Shown here: positions 39,602 through 50,111 of the stretch, one piece after another
Position numbering within the stretch: the stretch's first letter is position 1
Layout of the letters: each line of letters starts with the position of its first letter
Source of the DNA: Chondrinema litorale
GTDB lineage: Bacteria > Bacteroidota > Bacteroidia > Cytophagales > Flammeovirgaceae
Reading direction: 5' to 3'
Assembly (NCBI RefSeq): GCF_026250525.1
Contig: NZ_CP111048.1
Span: 240,535-304,534, forward strand
DNA: 64,000 nucleotides
The notes under the pieces: generated by a model
Databases searched by the model: none
What the model was told of the DNA's origin: nothing
Seen by the model: the letters and a program-made list of their open reading frames with translations, nothing else
Position numbers and translations under genes: made by a program

Positions 39602-40187
39602 TCTTTTTAATGTTACTATTCAAACTTATTTCATCTAAAGTCTTTGAAATTAATTTGTTATAAGCAGATTCAATAGTTCCAATAAAGTAGATACTTTCAT
39701 CAGATTCAGGTGCAGAAATTATAATACTATTCGTGACACTCCAAACCAATTTATTTAATTTGAGATTATAAACATCAATCTTATGTTTTACTTCTCCATC
39801 TTGTCCTAAATCTGCACTATTCCACTTTTGAATGTAGCCAATCAAAATATATTCAGTGTCTAATATCTTTGAAAGCTTATTTATTAATTCAGGAGATGGC
39901 TCATTGGGCAAAGAATATATTTCATTAATATTTAAGATTGAATCTACTAAAGATGGTTCAATTAAGAATTGATGCAAACTTGTATCAATTTGTGATATGA
40001 ACATTCCTGATGTTAAAGACCCTATTTCAGATTCAACTGAAGTGAAACTTGGGATAGCTATCTTTTTATCTTTATTTATTTCAAATGACTGTTCATTATT
40101 AATTGAATTTAAATAATAAATATTAGCGGAACAGCTATATAGGAATAATATTAAAAATAAAATTGCAAATCTTTTGAAGTATATCAT
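39585..40187 (-). CDS. Lipoprotein, possibly of a CsgG/GNA1162-like fold
   Basis: The 200-residue protein has an SPII signal (LFLILFLYSCSANIYY). The mature part includes KKIAIPSFTSVESEIGSLTSGMF and LSKILDTEYILIGYIQKW, a pattern reminiscent of outer-membrane lipoproteins with an anticodon-binding-like fold. That is inference. It overlaps the next gene by 17 bases. Confidence 0.6.
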   Translation of the reverse strand: MIYFKRFAILFLILFLYSCSANIYYLNSINNEQSFEINKDKKIAIPSFTSVESEIGSLTSGMFISQIDTSLHQFLIEPSLVDSILNINEIYSLPNEPSPELINKLSKILDTEYILIGYIQKWNSADLGQDGEVKHKIDVYNLKLNKLVWSVTNSIIISAPESDESIYFIGTIESAYNKLISKTLDEISLNSNIKKNENRN

Positions 40188-40310
40188 TTATTTGGTTTCA
40201 AAATTTTTCTGATAAATTAATACCCAAATATAGGAGCAATAACTTAAAATAAGGATTTATAACTGGATGTTGCAGTCTAATAATACTTTAAAAAAGTATA
40301 AAACACTTAT

Positions 40311-40724
40311 CTATCGAGGTACTTTAATTAGCAAATTTTTGTAGGCTTTGCCTGGTTCAATTTTATCACAGTTATATGGAGAACAATCTAATCCAGATAT
40401 CTCTGTATAGCTATCTGTAAATAAAATTATAGCAGAATCAATATATGAAATCACTTCAATTTCTATGGCGAAATAATCAATATCTTCATTTTGCTCAAAT
40501 TCCAATAAAAATGAGCCATCATCTGATATAAGCACTCTTTCAAAACCTAAAAGTGAACTTGTGCCTACTCTATATTGATTAAAGTCAATTTCAACAAAAC
40601 CAGATGTAAAAGGAGTTTCGTCATCAGCATAGACTACCTTACCTTCAAATGAGGTTGGGCCATGTACTTCTTCTTCGCAACTAAGAAGCAGAACTATTGA
40701 AAAGCATAAAAAAAATCTCTTCAT
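40311..40724 (-). CDS. Small lipoprotein with carboxypeptidase-regulatory-like beta domain
   Basis: The 137-residue protein has an SPII signal (FSIVLLLSCEEEV). The mature part has FEGKVVYADDETPFTSGFVEIDF and ISDDGSFLLEF, matching a single transthyretin-like beta-sandwich. It is probably a lipid-anchored protein of unknown role. It stands alone between a lipoprotein gene and the ABC permease. Confidence 0.65.
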   Translation of the reverse strand: MKRFFLCFSIVLLLSCEEEVHGPTSFEGKVVYADDETPFTSGFVEIDFNQYRVGTSSLLGFERVLISDDGSFLLEFEQNEDIDYFAIEIEVISYIDSAIILFTDSYTEISGLDCSPYNCDKIEPGKAYKNLLIKVPR

Positions 40725-40856
40725 CTTTTAAAAGCTTTTTTGTAGCAACTTTTCGTTATTGCTTGATTTACAAAATTCTAATAAAATGACTCAGAGAAGG
40801 GTGTAACAATATTATGTTATAAAACTCACATATACAAAATTTATAGTTTCATTTAT

Positions 40857-43262
40857 TTACTCTTTCAAACTTTCTACAGGGTTAGTTTTAATTACTTGTA
40901 AAGTATGGTAACTCAATGTAAATAAGGTGATTACAATACTGATAATTCCGGCTACAATTACATTGTTCCATTCGAAATGAGTTCTATAAGCAAAGTTATT
41001 TAGCCATTCGCTGCCTATGTACCATGCTAAACCTGTAGCAATTAGTAGTGCTATAAAAGATGAGCTCAAAAACTCTTTAATTACTACATAAAATAAGGTG
41101 ATTGATTTTGCTCCAAGTACTTTTCTTATACCGATCTCTTTAGTGCGTTGTACAGCTGTATAAGAGACCAAACCGAAAATTCCCAAACAAGAAATAAAGA
41201 TAATTAATAGAGATGCAGCTACCAGTAAGTTGTACAAACTGTCTTCTTTGCCTAATAGCGAATCTAATTGATCGTCTAAAAACGAGTAATTAAAAGGGAA
41301 TGTACTGCCATATTTTTCCCATAGCTTTTGCATAGCCATTAGGGTTTCTTGTTGATTGTAGTCTTCTATTCTTACCATGAGAAAGGCTCGATGATATCGG
41401 TTATAACCAAGGGTTAGACTTTGTTGAGGTACCGTAGCTGGACCGAGAATTACATTTTCTATTACACCAACAATAATTCTTTTTTCATCATCACCATCGG
41501 GAAATCTAATATTTGCACCAATCACTTTTTCGGGCGTGTAGCCCATTTTTTCGGCTAAATATCGGTTGATAATCACACCTTTGTAGTCGTTATCACTTTC
41601 TGTAAAAGACCTGCCAGCTAAAAGCTGCATCTCCATGGTTTCAGTAAAATTTAAACCAACATCCATTACTTGTGTAGAAGACAAAGTAAATTCACCATCA
41701 GCATTTTCAATCTCAAAGCTAAATTCATTAATACCAGATTCAGGTGTATCGTTGGATCTTGATACATTTATTACTTCTGGAATATTTCTCAAGTCTTGCT
41801 CAAAAACATTCAGCTGATTACGGATTATCGAATCTCTTACATCTATAAATACAAGGTCTTTCTTTGTAAATCCTGTATCCATTTCTCGTACAAAATTAAG
41901 TTCGTCGATTACTACCAATGTACAAATGATTAGCACGATTGAAATGACTTGTTGTAATACAACCAAGACTTTGCGGATTGAAATATGCTGTTTTGGCATT
42001 ACAATTTTCACACTTTTTAAAACCGAAGAAACTTGGAAAGAGGAAATGTAAAATGCTGGGTAAATACCAGAAATAATTCCAATGACTAAACCAAGCAACA
42101 GCAATGTAATGAGCTCAGTAGGGCGATCTATAAAACTGAAAGATAGGTTTTGTTGTGTGAGGTAATTAAAGGTCGGAAAAATTACACTTATAAATGAAAT
42201 GGAAAGAACAGCTGCTAATAGCGAAGTAAGCATTGATTCGGCTAAAAACTGTCTTCTAATACTGTTTATACCAGCACCCAAAAATTTTCTTATACCAACT
42301 TCTTTACTTCTGATTAAAGACAAACTCAGCGAAAGGTTGGTATAGTTAAAACAAGCAACAATTAATAGAAACACGCCAACAATAGAGAAAATATATACGT
42401 TTTGTGCGCTCCCATGAGGATGAGGCTCCCAAATATATTCTTGTGATAAATACACAGAGGTAACAGGTTGAAAGATAATTTCAGCAGTGCCATTCAGTTC
42501 GTCGAAGGTTTCCTTCATGTACTTATCAAAAAATGGCTGCCAATTATCATTTACATCTGAGGGTTTAAAGGTCGAATTGGTTCTTATATAGGTATAAACA
42601 TGCGCACCATACCACCATTGCTCTGTTTCATTAGAATTAAAATAGGTTTGGTAGGAGATGAGCACATCAAATGGAAGGTGAGTTGGCTTTGTTATATCTT
42701 CAAAAACTCCAGTAACAACCACATCGGCACCTTCTTCTAACCGAATACTTTTGCCTATAGCAGATGTTTCTCCAAAGAGGTTTTGCGCAATGCTTTTTGC
42801 AATCACAATGTTTCCGGGTGCCTTTAATGCAGTTGCCGGGTCACCTTCAATTAAAGGAAGTTGAAATACCTCGAAGAAAGAAGTATCTACTACATATGCA
42901 TTGTTAGAATTAGTAAACTGGTCACCGTTCCACAATAAACCTTTGTGTGTACGCAATCCGTTGTATCCAAATAACTTCACTGCATGCTCAATTCCCGGAT
43001 ACTCATCTACCAATGTTGCACCCATTGGTCTTGGTGCATTTGAGTAAATATGTTGACGTCCGCTTATGGTAAAATCTGCTGAGATGCGGTAAACATTTTC
43101 AGCTTCTGGTATATGTTTATCGTAACTCTTTTGATGCTTTACATATACATAAATGAGAAAAGCGAAACTGATTCCTAAAGTCAATCCTATCAAATTTATA
43201 AAAGTATAAACTCGATTTTTGAGCAGATTTCTAAGCGAAATTTTTAGAAGGTTTAGATTCAT
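40857..43262 (-). CDS. MacB/FtsX-type ABC transporter permease
   Basis: The 801-residue protein has an N-terminal helix (VYTFINLIGLTLGISFAFLIYVYV), a large periplasmic MacB_PCD domain, an FtsX core (VRSKEVGIRKFLGAG-like block at about 315-330), a second periplasmic domain and a second FtsX core (YTAVQRTKEIGIRKVLGAKS). The duplicated architecture is the common Bacteroidota form, used for macrolide, peptide or lipoprotein export. No ABC ATPase gene lies next to it, so the partner must be elsewhere. Confidence 0.9.
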   Translation of the reverse strand: MNLNLLKISLRNLLKNRVYTFINLIGLTLGISFAFLIYVYVKHQKSYDKHIPEAENVYRISADFTISGRQHIYSNAPRPMGATLVDEYPGIEHAVKLFGYNGLRTHKGLLWNGDQFTNSNNAYVVDTSFFEVFQLPLIEGDPATALKAPGNIVIAKSIAQNLFGETSAIGKSIRLEEGADVVVTGVFEDITKPTHLPFDVLISYQTYFNSNETEQWWYGAHVYTYIRTNSTFKPSDVNDNWQPFFDKYMKETFDELNGTAEIIFQPVTSVYLSQEYIWEPHPHGSAQNVYIFSIVGVFLLIVACFNYTNLSLSLSLIRSKEVGIRKFLGAGINSIRRQFLAESMLTSLLAAVLSISFISVIFPTFNYLTQQNLSFSFIDRPTELITLLLLGLVIGIISGIYPAFYISSFQVSSVLKSVKIVMPKQHISIRKVLVVLQQVISIVLIICTLVVIDELNFVREMDTGFTKKDLVFIDVRDSIIRNQLNVFEQDLRNIPEVINVSRSNDTPESGINEFSFEIENADGEFTLSSTQVMDVGLNFTETMEMQLLAGRSFTESDNDYKGVIINRYLAEKMGYTPEKVIGANIRFPDGDDEKRIIVGVIENVILGPATVPQQSLTLGYNRYHRAFLMVRIEDYNQQETLMAMQKLWEKYGSTFPFNYSFLDDQLDSLLGKEDSLYNLLVAASLLIIFISCLGIFGLVSYTAVQRTKEIGIRKVLGAKSITLFYVVIKEFLSSSFIALLIATGLAWYIGSEWLNNFAYRTHFEWNNVIVAGIISIVITLFTLSYHTLQVIKTNPVESLKE

Positions 43263-43368
43263 AATTGTTGAATGATCTTATTGATTTTCTGCTAAAAAAG
43301 GATTCTCTGAGGTCTTAAAAGACTTAAAATTAATTTGAGACGAATTATTTTGAGCAATTTTTATGGAT

Positions 43369-44373
43369 TTAATCCTGATTAGACTTTTTAAACTGAGTAG
43401 GAGTCATGCCGGTAAATTGTTTAAATATTCTATTGAATGATGCTTTTGAATTAAAGCCCGCATCATAGGCTAATTCTATAATAGTTGCTTTGGCGTCAGT
43501 TGTTGGTGTTGTCATTAATTGCTTAAATTCTTCAACTCGGTATTCATTCACAAAGTCGTTGTAGTTCTTGCCCAAATTGTTGTTGATGAAGTTTGAAAGT
43601 TCTGTTGATTTTATGTCTAGTTTACTGGCGAGATCATTCAATGTTAAATCGGGATTGAGAAATACTTTTTCTCTAAGCATCGCATTTTTCAACTTGCGTT
43701 TGAGCTCTTCTTCGTAATTGATGGCTACATCTATTTGAATAGCTGCTAACTGTTCTTCTAAATTCTTTTTTGGTATTTTAATATAAAAGCTAGAAAGTAG
43801 AATGAAATAAGCACTCAAAATTAAATGGAAATACAGCATGTAACTTTCGACATTCTGTAAGAAAATCGGGAGTATTATTCTTGATGAAATAACTACTATT
43901 AATCCTACAAAAAGTGAATCAATATAATTTGCATCCCAGTAAGTTACTTTTTTTAATTTTGAAGTTTCATAGATACTCCACCAACCATAACCAACAGTTG
44001 CAAGCAGGTAAACAAAATCGAATACACCTTCAACTTCTGAAATTGATCTAGTGAAATAGATCATTAACCAACCAACAGGGAAAATTAAGTGGAACAGTAA
44101 ACTTCTCTTAAATACAAACTCTCTTTGATGAGAAATGAGGTACAAGAAGAAAGATGGCCAAATGAGCAGAGTGGAAATTTCTAGTATCAAACTATCAAAA
44201 AGAATAGTTTTACTGAGTAAGCTGATTGATAGAAATATGCTTGTTGCTGCTAAAAATAGACTTGCCGCTTCGTGTCTTAATCTAATAACAATGAGCAGGC
44301 TATTTATCAGCAGATAAGAAGCGATCCCCAATAAAATCATTTCAAAATATGCTATGTTCTCTCCAGCAACCAT
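43369..44373 (-). CDS. AraC-family regulator with membrane-spanning N-terminus
   Basis: The 334-residue protein has about six to seven hydrophobic helices in residues 10-200 and a C-terminal AraC helix-turn-helix pair (about 235-332: LTLNDLASKLDIKSTELSNFINNNLGKNYNDFVNEYRV and TIIELAYDAGFNSKASFNRIFKQFTGMTPTQFKK). Such membrane-tethered AraC proteins are common in Bacteroidota and sense envelope signals. The position just upstream of the permease gene, on the same strand, suggests a regulatory link. Confidence 0.88.
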   Translation of the reverse strand: MVAGENIAYFEMILLGIASYLLINSLLIVIRLRHEAASLFLAATSIFLSISLLSKTILFDSLILEISTLLIWPSFFLYLISHQREFVFKRSLLFHLIFPVGWLMIYFTRSISEVEGVFDFVYLLATVGYGWWSIYETSKLKKVTYWDANYIDSLFVGLIVVISSRIILPIFLQNVESYMLYFHLILSAYFILLSSFYIKIPKKNLEEQLAAIQIDVAINYEEELKRKLKNAMLREKVFLNPDLTLNDLASKLDIKSTELSNFINNNLGKNYNDFVNEYRVEEFKQLMTTPTTDAKATIIELAYDAGFNSKASFNRIFKQFTGMTPTQFKKSNQD

Positions 44374-44533
44374 TCTGCTAAATAAAACAATATTTAGAAA
44401 AACTCAATCTAACTACTAATAGTACAGGGAAGTTAAAACATAAACAGATTCTACTATTTTAGAAAAAACAGTAGATATCTGTAAAAGTAATTTGCCAAAA
44501 TGCGGAGCTTTTTGAGGCTATATCTGTGATTAA

Positions 44534-45625
44534 TTATCCGACTTGGCTCACTTGTTCATTCAGCTTTCTTCTGCTAGATTGCCATTTCATTCCAAACAAT
44601 GGTTTTAGAAAATCGATTCTTCTAATTACGAATTCAAATATTAGGTAACATAAAACAAAGCTGAATATAACAACTCCTATAAATTTACTAATTCCTGAAA
44701 TTTCTAATGGTAAAATAACAGCGGCTGCTAAATGCAATACAAACATATGTATAATGTAAACCGGATAAGCTGCCTGACTTAGGTAATTAAGTAAAGCACT
44801 GGGCTTATTTAAATAGTTATAGCCCAAACCAAAAAGGCCAAAAATCCAACAATTAGATTCTATTGCCATTAAATAGTTTGGAGAAGAAAGTTCAAACATT
44901 GTTAATCGGATGATGTATAGAGTAATAGCGAGCAAGAGATAAATCCACTTCCATTTTTTAACAGTCTGCCAAAACGCTGAACCGCAGTAAACGAACAGAA
45001 AGCCAAAAAAGAAGGCTAGCAGTCCATTAAAAAAGCCATGCCAAGTATTTGCATACATGGCAAATACTTGAGGCTTTACAATGAGAACTTCTGCAACAAA
45101 GAATATCGATATAAATAATGGGCCAATTGGTTTACTCAAGAAAGAAGCTAAAAGTGTTTTTAACTTGTAGTTATCTTTTAGCTTTAGGTAATAAAATAGT
45201 GGGAACAGTAACAATACATACAAGAAAATATTTCCTAAAAACCACAAATGTCCAGAATGCGGTAAATAACTTAGAGGCATGTTGTAATACTTTTGAAAAA
45301 TGAAAATATGTATAGGAACTATAGCTAGTAAGCCAAAAAGAAAAGGTATAACAATCCGTTGAAAACGTTCGATAATGAGTTGTTTCCAATTACGCTTTTG
45401 TATAGCAAAATAAACACCCATTCCCGATACGAAAAACAACAGTGGTATTCTCCAAACATTTAGCAAGCTCATGGGAGTCCATAAATCTTCTATCAAATCA
45501 TCACTGCGAATAAAACCTATAAACATGGCCCAAGGCTGAAAAACTATGGCTATATGATAAATCAAAAGTAAACCAATTGCAATTACACGTAACCAATCTA
45601 TATCGTATCTTCTTGTTGCTTTCAT
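44534..45625 (-). CDS. Acyltransferase-3 family membrane protein (OpgC-like)
   Basis: The 363-residue protein has about ten membrane helices and the acyltransferase-3 N-terminus RRYDIDWLRVIAIGLLLIYHIAIVFQPW, with LFFVSGMGVYFAIQKR in the next block. Members O-acylate surface glycans or are involved in glucan modification. It lies 19 bp downstream of the ankyrin lipoprotein gene on the same strand. Confidence 0.85.
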   Translation of the reverse strand: MKATRRYDIDWLRVIAIGLLLIYHIAIVFQPWAMFIGFIRSDDLIEDLWTPMSLLNVWRIPLLFFVSGMGVYFAIQKRNWKQLIIERFQRIVIPFLFGLLAIVPIHIFIFQKYYNMPLSYLPHSGHLWFLGNIFLYVLLLFPLFYYLKLKDNYKLKTLLASFLSKPIGPLFISIFFVAEVLIVKPQVFAMYANTWHGFFNGLLAFFFGFLFVYCGSAFWQTVKKWKWIYLLLAITLYIIRLTMFELSSPNYLMAIESNCWIFGLFGLGYNYLNKPSALLNYLSQAAYPVYIIHMFVLHLAAAVILPLEISGISKFIGVVIFSFVLCYLIFEFVIRRIDFLKPLFGMKWQSSRRKLNEQVSQVG

Positions 45626-45644
45626 CTGGATTATATCGTGAGTT

Positions 45645-46226
45645 TTACTGTAACATCATTGCGATTACTGGTCTCGATTTCTGTAATTCTTCAAAATCTA
45701 GCTTTAATCCTAAAGGTGCGAGTTGCTGTTGTAACATCTCGTAGATGGGTTTTACTTCTTCAAATGGAGCAATTACAGATTCTCTTGGAGTAGCACCATA
45801 ATTGTTTCGTAAAGATTTGTCAGCTTTGGCATCAATTAAAACCTGTACAATTTCTATTCTACCAAAAAAGGCAGCCGTATGTAAAGCTGTAGCACCATCA
45901 TTATTTTTAAGTGCTAGGTTTGCGCCAGCATCAACCAGTATTTTAGCAATCTCTGTTTTACCAAATGTGGCAGCAGATATTAAAGGGGTTGAACCGCTCA
46001 TTGGTTCTTTCATATTTATATCTGTTCCCGATTTGATATGTTGTTTTACTGCATCTATATTCCCAGATAATACAGCAGTATGTATATCAACTGATGGAGC
46101 TGCTACTGGCTTATCCACTGACTGTGTATCTGGATTATTGCTTGCCTGCGTACAAGCTGAAAGGACTAATATAAAAGTGATAATACTTAATAAAGCTTTA
46201 AAAAAATTCATCTTAGATGTCTTCAT
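45645..46226 (-). CDS. Ankyrin-repeat lipoprotein
   Basis: The 193-residue protein has an SPII signal (FILVLSACTQAS) and three ankyrin repeats (about residues 47-160: GSTPLISAATFGKTEIAKILVDAGA and GATALHTAAFFGRIEIVQVLIDA). It is probably a lipid-anchored periplasmic protein-interaction module. An alternative start at Met6 would give a shorter signal. It is encoded just upstream of the acyltransferase, so they may form an operon. Confidence 0.83.
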   Translation of the reverse strand: MKTSKMNFFKALLSIITFILVLSACTQASNNPDTQSVDKPVAAPSVDIHTAVLSGNIDAVKQHIKSGTDINMKEPMSGSTPLISAATFGKTEIAKILVDAGANLALKNNDGATALHTAAFFGRIEIVQVLIDAKADKSLRNNYGATPRESVIAPFEEVKPIYEMLQQQLAPLGLKLDFEELQKSRPVIAMMLQ

Positions 46227-46456
46227 ATTTTTATTTGTTTAGCATTTAAATTTGATTTCTTCAAAGCTCAGCGAATAATGAGTGGAAGACATAACAGCTA
46301 TGCTTATACATCAATAAAGTTTGCAGCAAGCATATAAATTATGACGCAAGCATGTTAATTATGGCGCATGAGGGCTATTTTTCATCAAAATATGGAAATA
46401 AAAAATGGGAGTAATTCTTAAAAATTATTTCTAATTTTGGATTGGTTTGAAGTACT

Positions 46457-48535
46457 ATGGCAGATATATCAATCAACGGAAAGAAATTTATAGAAAGTGC
46501 AGAAAGCATTATTGAAGAGAATATCTCTGACGAACAATTTGGTGTATCTGAATTAGCGGAGAAAATGAATATGAGCCGCTCAAACCTTCTCAGAAAAATA
46601 AAAAAATACACTCAACTTTCAGCAAGTCAATTTATACGTCAGGTTCGGCTCCAAAAAGGGAGAGAAATGCTAAAGCAAACTTCACTTACTGTTTCAGAGA
46701 TTTCTTTTCGAGTGGGTTTTAGTAGTTCTTCTTATTTCATCAAATGCTTTAGAGAACATTATGGTTATCCTCCGGGAGAAATTGGAAAAGAAGAAAACAA
46801 TGAGAAGGCAAAGGAGCAAGTAGAGAAAAAGGAAGTGATTATTGAACCTCAATCTACCAATTCTAATAAAAGGTATATTTTCATTTTTACTTTGTTAGTA
46901 CTTTCTTTTATTTCAGTTTGGTACTTTTCCAATTCACCTACTGCTAAGGTTGAATTGGAAAAGTCGATAGCTGTATTGCCATTTAAAAATGAAAGTAGTC
47001 ATCCATCGAATATTTACTTTATTAATGGTTTGATGGAGTCAACATTAACCAAACTTCAGAAGATTAAAGACCTAAAAGTAATTAGTAGAACTTCTGTTGA
47101 ACAATACCGAGATTCCAAAAAATCTATACCAGAAATAGCCAAAGAGCTCAATGTGAATTATTTGGTAGAAGGAAGCAGCCAAAGAGTTGGAGACCAAGTG
47201 TTGTTGAGTATTCAATTGATTGAAGCTGTGAGCGATAGACCAATTTGGGCTGAGCAGTATCGGTATGAAATTGAAGATATTTTCACTTTACAGAATGAAG
47301 TGGCGAAAAAAATAACTAATGCTATTGAAGCTGTCGTTACACCATCTGAATTGGCACAAATTGAAAAAAAACCAACTGAAAATCTCACGGCATACGATTA
47401 TTATCTTCAAGCACTAGAACCATATTATAAACGAACAGATGAGAGCCTCATCGATGCAATTTCACTTTTTGAAAAGGCAATAGAGCATGATGCTCAATTC
47501 TCTTTAGCTTATGCTGATATTGCTATATCTTATTATTTTCTTGATTTACATAAAGAACAAAAACTATATACCGAACAGATTAATAATTTTTCAGATAAAG
47601 CTCTGCTATATGACTCAAAATCTGCTGAAAGTCTAGTAGCAAAAGCATTGTATTATTTACATATAAAAGAATATCGGTTAGCACTTCCTCATTTAGATAA
47701 AGCACTTGAGTACAATCCGAACTCAGCGACGGTGATTCAACTTCTGGCAAATTATTATTTCTATTTTATGCCGAATACCAGTAAGTATTTGGAGTATGCA
47801 CTCAAAAGTACACAACTCGAAATAGGGGCTAATGACTCAATAACTATGAGTTATAGGTATTTAAACTTGAGTAATGCATTTATTCAAAATGGATTTACTG
47901 ATGAAGCAATTGAGTATATCAATTTATCGCTAGACTATTATGCAGAAAATTATTATTCCTCATATTTGAAAATACTCATCTTATATGCTAAGGATCGAAA
48001 CATCGAGCAAACTCAACAATTACTCGTGCAGGAATGGCATAAGGATACAACACGGCTAGATATTTTGCAGGAAACTGCTAGATTTTTCTATTACAATGAG
48101 GATTATGACAGTGCATTTTTTTACTACGAAAAACTTAACAACATCAAGACAAAAAATGGCTTAAATATTTACCCAGAAGAAAATATTAAAATTGGTTTTG
48201 TCTATGAAAAAATGCGTTTAAAAGAGCAGGCAGCAAAGTTTTTCCATGCTTATGCTGAGTATTGTGATAATGATGAAACTATTTATAAAAGTGCAAGTTT
48301 GGCGGCAAAGTACGCACACGAAGGGAAAAAAGACCTTGCTATTGAACAACTAAAACAGTTTTCGACAGAAAGTAATTACCAGTATTGGATATTGATATTT
48401 CAAGAACTTGATCCGCTTTTATATCCGATAAGAGGTCATCCAGAGTATGAGGTTACTCTTCAAAAAATTAAGGATCAATTTTGGGAAGCACATCATAAAC
48501 TAAAGCAATCGCTAGGAGAGAAGGGGCTTATTTAG
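46457..48535 (+). CDS. AraC-type HTH fused to membrane helix, TolB-like domain and TPRs
   Basis: The 692-residue protein starts with an AraC HTH (about residues 14-105: FGVSELAEKMNMSRSNLLRKIKKYTQLSASQFIRQVRLQKG). A membrane helix follows (about 139-157), then the SIAVLPFKNESSHPSNIYFINGLMESTLTKL segment, which is the TolB-N/adenylate-cyclase-associated pattern. A TPR array occupies residues 290-670. The DNA-binding part is cytoplasmic and the TPRs face the periplasm, so it is probably a one-component membrane regulator. It is divergent from the ankyrin lipoprotein gene and may control it. Confidence 0.85.
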   Translation: MADISINGKKFIESAESIIEENISDEQFGVSELAEKMNMSRSNLLRKIKKYTQLSASQFIRQVRLQKGREMLKQTSLTVSEISFRVGFSSSSYFIKCFREHYGYPPGEIGKEENNEKAKEQVEKKEVIIEPQSTNSNKRYIFIFTLLVLSFISVWYFSNSPTAKVELEKSIAVLPFKNESSHPSNIYFINGLMESTLTKLQKIKDLKVISRTSVEQYRDSKKSIPEIAKELNVNYLVEGSSQRVGDQVLLSIQLIEAVSDRPIWAEQYRYEIEDIFTLQNEVAKKITNAIEAVVTPSELAQIEKKPTENLTAYDYYLQALEPYYKRTDESLIDAISLFEKAIEHDAQFSLAYADIAISYYFLDLHKEQKLYTEQINNFSDKALLYDSKSAESLVAKALYYLHIKEYRLALPHLDKALEYNPNSATVIQLLANYYFYFMPNTSKYLEYALKSTQLEIGANDSITMSYRYLNLSNAFIQNGFTDEAIEYINLSLDYYAENYYSSYLKILILYAKDRNIEQTQQLLVQEWHKDTTRLDILQETARFFYYNEDYDSAFFYYEKLNNIKTKNGLNIYPEENIKIGFVYEKMRLKEQAAKFFHAYAEYCDNDETIYKSASLAAKYAHEGKKDLAIEQLKQFSTESNYQYWILIFQELDPLLYPIRGHPEYEVTLQKIKDQFWEAHHKLKQSLGEKGLI

Positions 48536-48575
48536 CTTATACTCTACACTAATACATTAAAAAATTAGAACTATA

Positions 48576-48617
48576 GTAAACCCAATGACTAATAAATATG
48601 ATAGCCATTGGGTTTAC
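48576..48617. terminator. Bidirectional terminator hairpin
   Basis: A perfect stem AGTAAACCCAATG / CATTGGGTTTACT lies between the convergent AraC-TPR gene and the FeoB membrane-domain gene. Confidence 0.85.
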
Positions 48618-48658
48618 TTCTGCTGAAGAATCAGTCCAAATTAATTACTTTATCATTT

Positions 48659-50098
48659 TCACATTGAGATATACAAATACCATAATTGTGTAGTGAAAAA
48701 AGTAACGATAAGGCCTAATACAATGGGTAAAAAGGTAGAAACTAATGTCCATTTTAGACTTTTTGTTTCTTTATAGATTGTTAATATCGTGGTTGAACAA
48801 GGGTTATGCAGTAAACTAAACATCATTAGATTAATTCCTGTAAGTATAGTCCAACCGCCTGCATGAAGCACATTAGCTGTATCTGCTATAGAATCTAATT
48901 CGAACATAACACCTGAACCTGCACCCACATCTGCCATTTTTGTACTCAAAACAGTTAACATTAATATAGTAGGTATTACAATTTCGTTGGCAGGAATGGC
49001 AATTATATAGGCTAATAAGATTACACCATTTAAACCAAAGATTAAGGCAAATGGATTAGACCATTCAATAAAATGTTCTGCCAAGCTAAGCTCACCAATA
49101 TGGATATTGGCTATTAGCCAGATAACTACTCCTGCAGGAATGGCAAATACAACGGCTCTCCAAAGTACAATCATGGTACGATCTATAAGCGATGTATATA
49201 GTGTTTGTAAAACTCTCGGAGGACGATATGGGGGTAATTCTAAACTGAAAGAAGAGGCCTCACCTTTAAGTACAGATTTACTTAAGCCCCATGAAACTAC
49301 TAAACTGAAAAATATACCTAAAACAGCCATACCAACCACAGCTCCTGCTGATACAATACCAGCTAAACTAGCAGGAACAACTGCACCAATAAAGATAGTC
49401 GCTATTAGAATTTGTGTTGGCCAACGTCCATTACATAGTGAGAAGTTATTGGTTATAATTGCAATTAATCTTTCTCTTGGGCTATCAATTACCCTTGCAG
49501 CAACTACACCGGCAGCATTACAACCAAAACCCATACTCATAGTAAGAGCTTGTTTACCATGTGCACCAGCTTTACGGAAAAGGTTATCCATGTTAAAAGC
49601 AACACGAGGTAAGTAACCCAAATCTTCTAACAATGTGAATATTGGAAAGAAGATGGCCATTGGGGGTAACATTACTGCTATAACCCAAGCCATAGATAAA
49701 TAAGCTCCGTCTATCAATACTCCATCTAGCCACCAAGGCATATTTATAGAAGCAGCCAGATTTTTTAAGATTGGATGCATTGTATCGATTAAAAGCGAAG
49801 CTAATAAACCCGATGGATAATTGGCTCCTGCAACTGTTAACCAAAATACCACAGCAAGTACTAAAAACATAAGTGGAAAACCAAGCCATTTACTTGTCAC
49901 CAACTTATCTACTTTTAAATCGAAGCTATATGCTTCTTTTTCTCCTACCTGCTTTACAGTTTTTTTGGCAATATGGGATGCGTTTTCATAAATAGACTCA
50001 ATAATAGAATCATGAAAATCAGTACCTAAATCCCATCTAGCCGAGTTTGCTACTGATATTATTTCTTCACCTTTAGATTTTCTTGTTGAATTTTCCAT
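48659..50098 (-). CDS. feoB: FeoB membrane domain, encoded as a separate protein
   Basis: The 479-residue protein has the FeoB permease core: LVTSKWLGFPLMFLVLAVVFWLTV, the gate domain with GFGCNAAGVVAARVIDSPRERL and NNFSLCNGRWPTQI, and the C-terminal HNPCSTTILTIYKE. It lacks the G-domain, which is encoded by the preceding gene. It starts at its own ATG 13 bp after that gene's stop. Both halves look intact, so they may assemble into a working Fe(II) transporter. Confidence 0.9.
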   Translation of the reverse strand: MENSTRKSKGEEIISVANSARWDLGTDFHDSIIESIYENASHIAKKTVKQVGEKEAYSFDLKVDKLVTSKWLGFPLMFLVLAVVFWLTVAGANYPSGLLASLLIDTMHPILKNLAASINMPWWLDGVLIDGAYLSMAWVIAVMLPPMAIFFPIFTLLEDLGYLPRVAFNMDNLFRKAGAHGKQALTMSMGFGCNAAGVVAARVIDSPRERLIAIITNNFSLCNGRWPTQILIATIFIGAVVPASLAGIVSAGAVVGMAVLGIFFSLVVSWGLSKSVLKGEASSFSLELPPYRPPRVLQTLYTSLIDRTMIVLWRAVVFAIPAGVVIWLIANIHIGELSLAEHFIEWSNPFALIFGLNGVILLAYIIAIPANEIVIPTILMLTVLSTKMADVGAGSGVMFELDSIADTANVLHAGGWTILTGINLMMFSLLHNPCSTTILTIYKETKSLKWTLVSTFLPIVLGLIVTFFTTQLWYLYISM

Positions 50099-50111
50099 AT
50101 TTTAGATAATC

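Noticed and set aside
50099..50111. FeoB split as a short GC-rich insertion or frameshift
   Set aside because: The junction has a normal stop, an AT-rich 13-bp spacer and a normal ATG. No 14-15 bp insert is visible, and the split lies at the domain border.
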